A stretch of DNA of 6,246 nucleotides from positions 1 through 6,246 of the forward strand of contig JAUHWJ010000127.1 in the NCBI GenBank assembly GCA_030424705.1. Direction: 5' to 3'. Below the pieces are notes generated by a model. The model did not search any database. It was not told the origin of the DNA and was given only the letters and a program-made list of their open reading frames with translations. Positions within the stretch are counted from its first letter, which is position 1. Each line of letters starts with the position of its first letter. The DNA comes from Alphaproteobacteria bacterium. GTDB taxonomy: Bacteria > Pseudomonadota > Alphaproteobacteria > Rhodobacterales > Rhodobacteraceae. Both the position numbers and the translations under genes were made by a program. Positions 4,584 to 6,246 of this stretch are shown here, in pieces.

Positions 4584-6246
4584 ATGAGCGCTCAGACCAG
4601 CAAGCCGGCGTTTGACGTCGCGATCTCGGGCTATTCCTGCCGGCTGCCTCAGGCCTCGGACCCTGAAGCGTTCTGGCGCGTGCTCGAAGAGCGGCGCTGC
4701 GTCATCGGCGAGGTGATGGCGGACCGCTGGGCGAAGGCGCTCTTCCAGCATCCCGACAAGGCGGCGCTCGGCCGCTCCTACACCTTCGCCGCCGGGCAGG
4801 TGGAGGACATCTGGCGCTTCGACCCCGGCTTCTTCGGCGTCTCCCCGCGCGAGGCGGTGCAGATGGACCCGCAGCAGCGCCTCCTTCTCATGGCCGTCTG
4901 GGAGGCGGTGGAGCATGCCGGGCTGACGCCGGAGACACTCTCGCGCGGGCGCACCGGCGTCTATGTCGGGGCCTCGGCCTCGGATCATTCCTTCACCTTC
5001 CTCGGCGACCCATCGTCGGTGGACGCGCAGTTCATGACGGGGAACACGCTTTCCATCGTCTCGAACCGCATCTCCTATCTCCTTGATCTCAAGGGGCCAA
5101 GCTACACGGTCGACACCGCCTGCTCCTCCTCCTTCTACGCGATGCACCAGGCGGTCCAGGCGCTGAAGACGGGGGAGATCGACACGGCCATCGTCGGCGG
5201 CGTCAACGCGCTCCTCTCGCCCTTCTCCTTCATCGGCTTCAGCCGGGCGACGATGCTGTCGCCCGTCGGCCTCTGCAAGGCGTTCGACGCCTCGGCGGAC
5301 GGTTATGTCCGCTCCGAGGGCGCGGTCGTCTTCGTTCTTCGGCGGATGGACCTCGCCCATGCGGCGGGCGACCCGGTGCGCGGCGTGATCGTCGGCTCGG
5401 GCGTCAACTCCGACGGCCGGACCGTTGGCATGGCGATGCCCTCGGCGGAGCGGCAGGCCGCGCTCCTGATGCAGATCCGCCGGGAGGCGCAGTTCGACCC
5501 GGACGATCTCGCCTTCCTCGAATGCCACGGCACGGGCACGCCGGTGGGCGACCCGATGGAGGCGCACGCCATCGGGGAAGTGTTCGGCCGCGCGCGGGCG
5601 AAGCCGCTGCCGATCGGCTCGGCCAAGACGAATTTCGGGCATCTCGAGCCCGCATCGGGGCTCGTCGGCCTCCTCAAGGCGCAGATGGCGCTGGAGCGCG
5701 GCGTCTACCCCGCCTCGCTCCACCTCAGGGAACCGAACCCGAACATCGCCTTCGACGATCTCAACCTCGAAGTCGCGGCGGAGCCGCTGGAGATCGAGGC
5801 GCGGGAGCGGCCCTGGCTCGCTGGCGTCAATTCCTTCGGCTTCGGCGGCGCGAACGCCCATGTCCTGATCCGTCAGCCGGAAGCCGGCGAGGCGCATCCG
5901 CCCGCCCCCGCGCCCCGCGCCCGCGCGCTCATTCTCTCGGCGGCGAGCCGGGAGAGTCTGGCGGAAATGGTCACGCGCTGGCGGGAGAGGCTGGGAACGG
6001 CGGAGGAGGCCGAGGCCGACCTCCTCGTCAACGCCGCCGCCCATCGCCGCAGCCGCGCGGCGCATCGCCTCGTAGCCCTTGGCGACGGCGCAGCGGAGAT
6101 CGCCGCCAGCCTCGCCGCACATGAGAGCGGCGCACAGCCTGCCATCACCGGGCAGCGCGTCGGCCGCGGCGAGAAGACGGCCTTCGTCTTCGGCGGCAAC
6201 GGCTCGCAATGGGCCGGGATGGGCCTCGACCTCTATGAGGAGAACC
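4584..6246 (+). CDS. Type I polyketide synthase, N-terminal part (ketosynthase domain and start of acyltransferase domain)
   Basis: The gene is open to the right edge; 554 complete codons are visible. Residues about 10-430 are a full beta-ketoacyl synthase domain that condenses acyl units in a polyketide or fatty acid chain. It opens with FDVAISGYSCRLP (10-22) and contains MDPQQRLLL (94-102). The catalytic triad is complete: nucleophile Cys180 in DTACSSS, His315 in ECHGTGTPVGDP, and His353 in SAKTNFGHLEPASG with Lys348. The domain closes with NSFGFGGANAHVLI (416-429). Residues about 430-530 are the KS-AT linker, and FVFGGNGSQWAGMG (534-547) starts the acyltransferase domain; its serine motif lies beyond the window. 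The order KS then AT with no loading module or N-terminal carrier protein fits a modular or iterative proteobacterial type I enzyme. The N-terminus and the MLSPVGLCKAFDA stretch recall RkpA-like synthases of rhizobial capsule loci, from memory only. Composition matches its neighbours, so there is no sign of recent transfer. Confidence 0.95.
   Translation, partial: MSAQTSKPAFDVAISGYSCRLPQASDPEAFWRVLEERRCVIGEVMADRWAKALFQHPDKAALGRSYTFAAGQVEDIWRFDPGFFGVSPREAVQMDPQQRLLLMAVWEAVEHAGLTPETLSRGRTGVYVGASASDHSFTFLGDPSSVDAQFMTGNTLSIVSNRISYLLDLKGPSYTVDTACSSSFYAMHQAVQALKTGEIDTAIVGGVNALLSPFSFIGFSRATMLSPVGLCKAFDASADGYVRSEGAVVFVLRRMDLAHAAGDPVRGVIVGSGVNSDGRTVGMAMPSAERQAALLMQIRREAQFDPDDLAFLECHGTGTPVGDPMEAHAIGEVFGRARAKPLPIGSAKTNFGHLEPASGLVGLLKAQMALERGVYPASLHLREPNPNIAFDDLNLEVAAEPLEIEARERPWLAGVNSFGFGGANAHVLIRQPEAGEAHPPAPAPRARALILSAASRESLAEMVTRWRERLGTAEEAEADLLVNAAAHRRSRAAHRLVALGDGAAEIAASLAAHESGAQPAITGQRVGRGEKTAFVFGGNGSQWAGMGLDLYEEN

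Noticed and set aside
4449..6209. 586-residue open frame on the minus strand antisense to the polyketide synthase
   Set aside because: It is rich in Arg, Glu and Ala with no recognisable motif, and lies opposite a clear ketosynthase with an intact catalytic triad. Long antisense frames are expected at this GC content.
1..6246. tRNA or rRNA genes, CRISPR repeats, insertion-sequence ends, attachment sites
   Set aside because: No cloverleaf-like segment, regular direct-repeat array, transposase motif or flanking duplication was seen; almost the whole window is coding.

Overview
The window is very GC-rich, densely packed bacterial DNA with strong G/C preference at third codon positions. The gene families (TAXI-type TRAP transporter, maleate isomerase/arylmalonate decarboxylase-like enzyme, rhamnan-type family 2 glycosyltransferase, proteobacterial type I polyketide synthase) suggest an alphaproteobacterium, perhaps of the Rhodobacteraceae or a relative. 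That placement is inferred from gene content and composition; no rRNA or other marker is present.

Left part (1-3163, + strand): a compact catabolic/uptake operon. It holds the 3' end of an Asp/Glu racemase-superfamily gene, then a TAXI-family periplasmic solute-binding protein, then a fused DctQM-type TRAP permease. The gaps are 24 and 22 bp, and each downstream gene has its own Shine-Dalgarno sequence. Binding protein and permease form one complete secondary transporter. The racemase-like enzyme probably acts on the imported small organic acid or a product of it; the substrate cannot be read from the sequence.

Middle (3160-4452, - strand): a family 2 glycosyltransferase whose stop codon interlocks with that of the permease in one CTAG tetranucleotide. 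It retains what looks like the tail of a second, upstream glycosyltransferase domain, and it probably starts at GTG.

Right part (4453-6246): a divergent intergenic region of about 130 bp, relatively AT-rich and containing several short palindromes, followed by the start of a large type I polyketide synthase on the + strand. The window holds its complete ketosynthase domain, the KS-AT linker and the first residues of the acyltransferase domain; the gene runs off the end. The divergent glycosyltransferase/PKS pair is compatible with a surface glycolipid or capsule-type locus, such as the RkpA-type synthases of rhizobia, but this is a hypothesis.

No tRNA, rRNA, CRISPR array, insertion sequence or convincing intrinsic terminator was seen. 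I did not find evidence of a wholly new system. The points most worth following up are the Gly in place of the second catalytic Cys in the racemase-like enzyme, the divergent GT/PKS arrangement, and the interlocked convergent stop codons.
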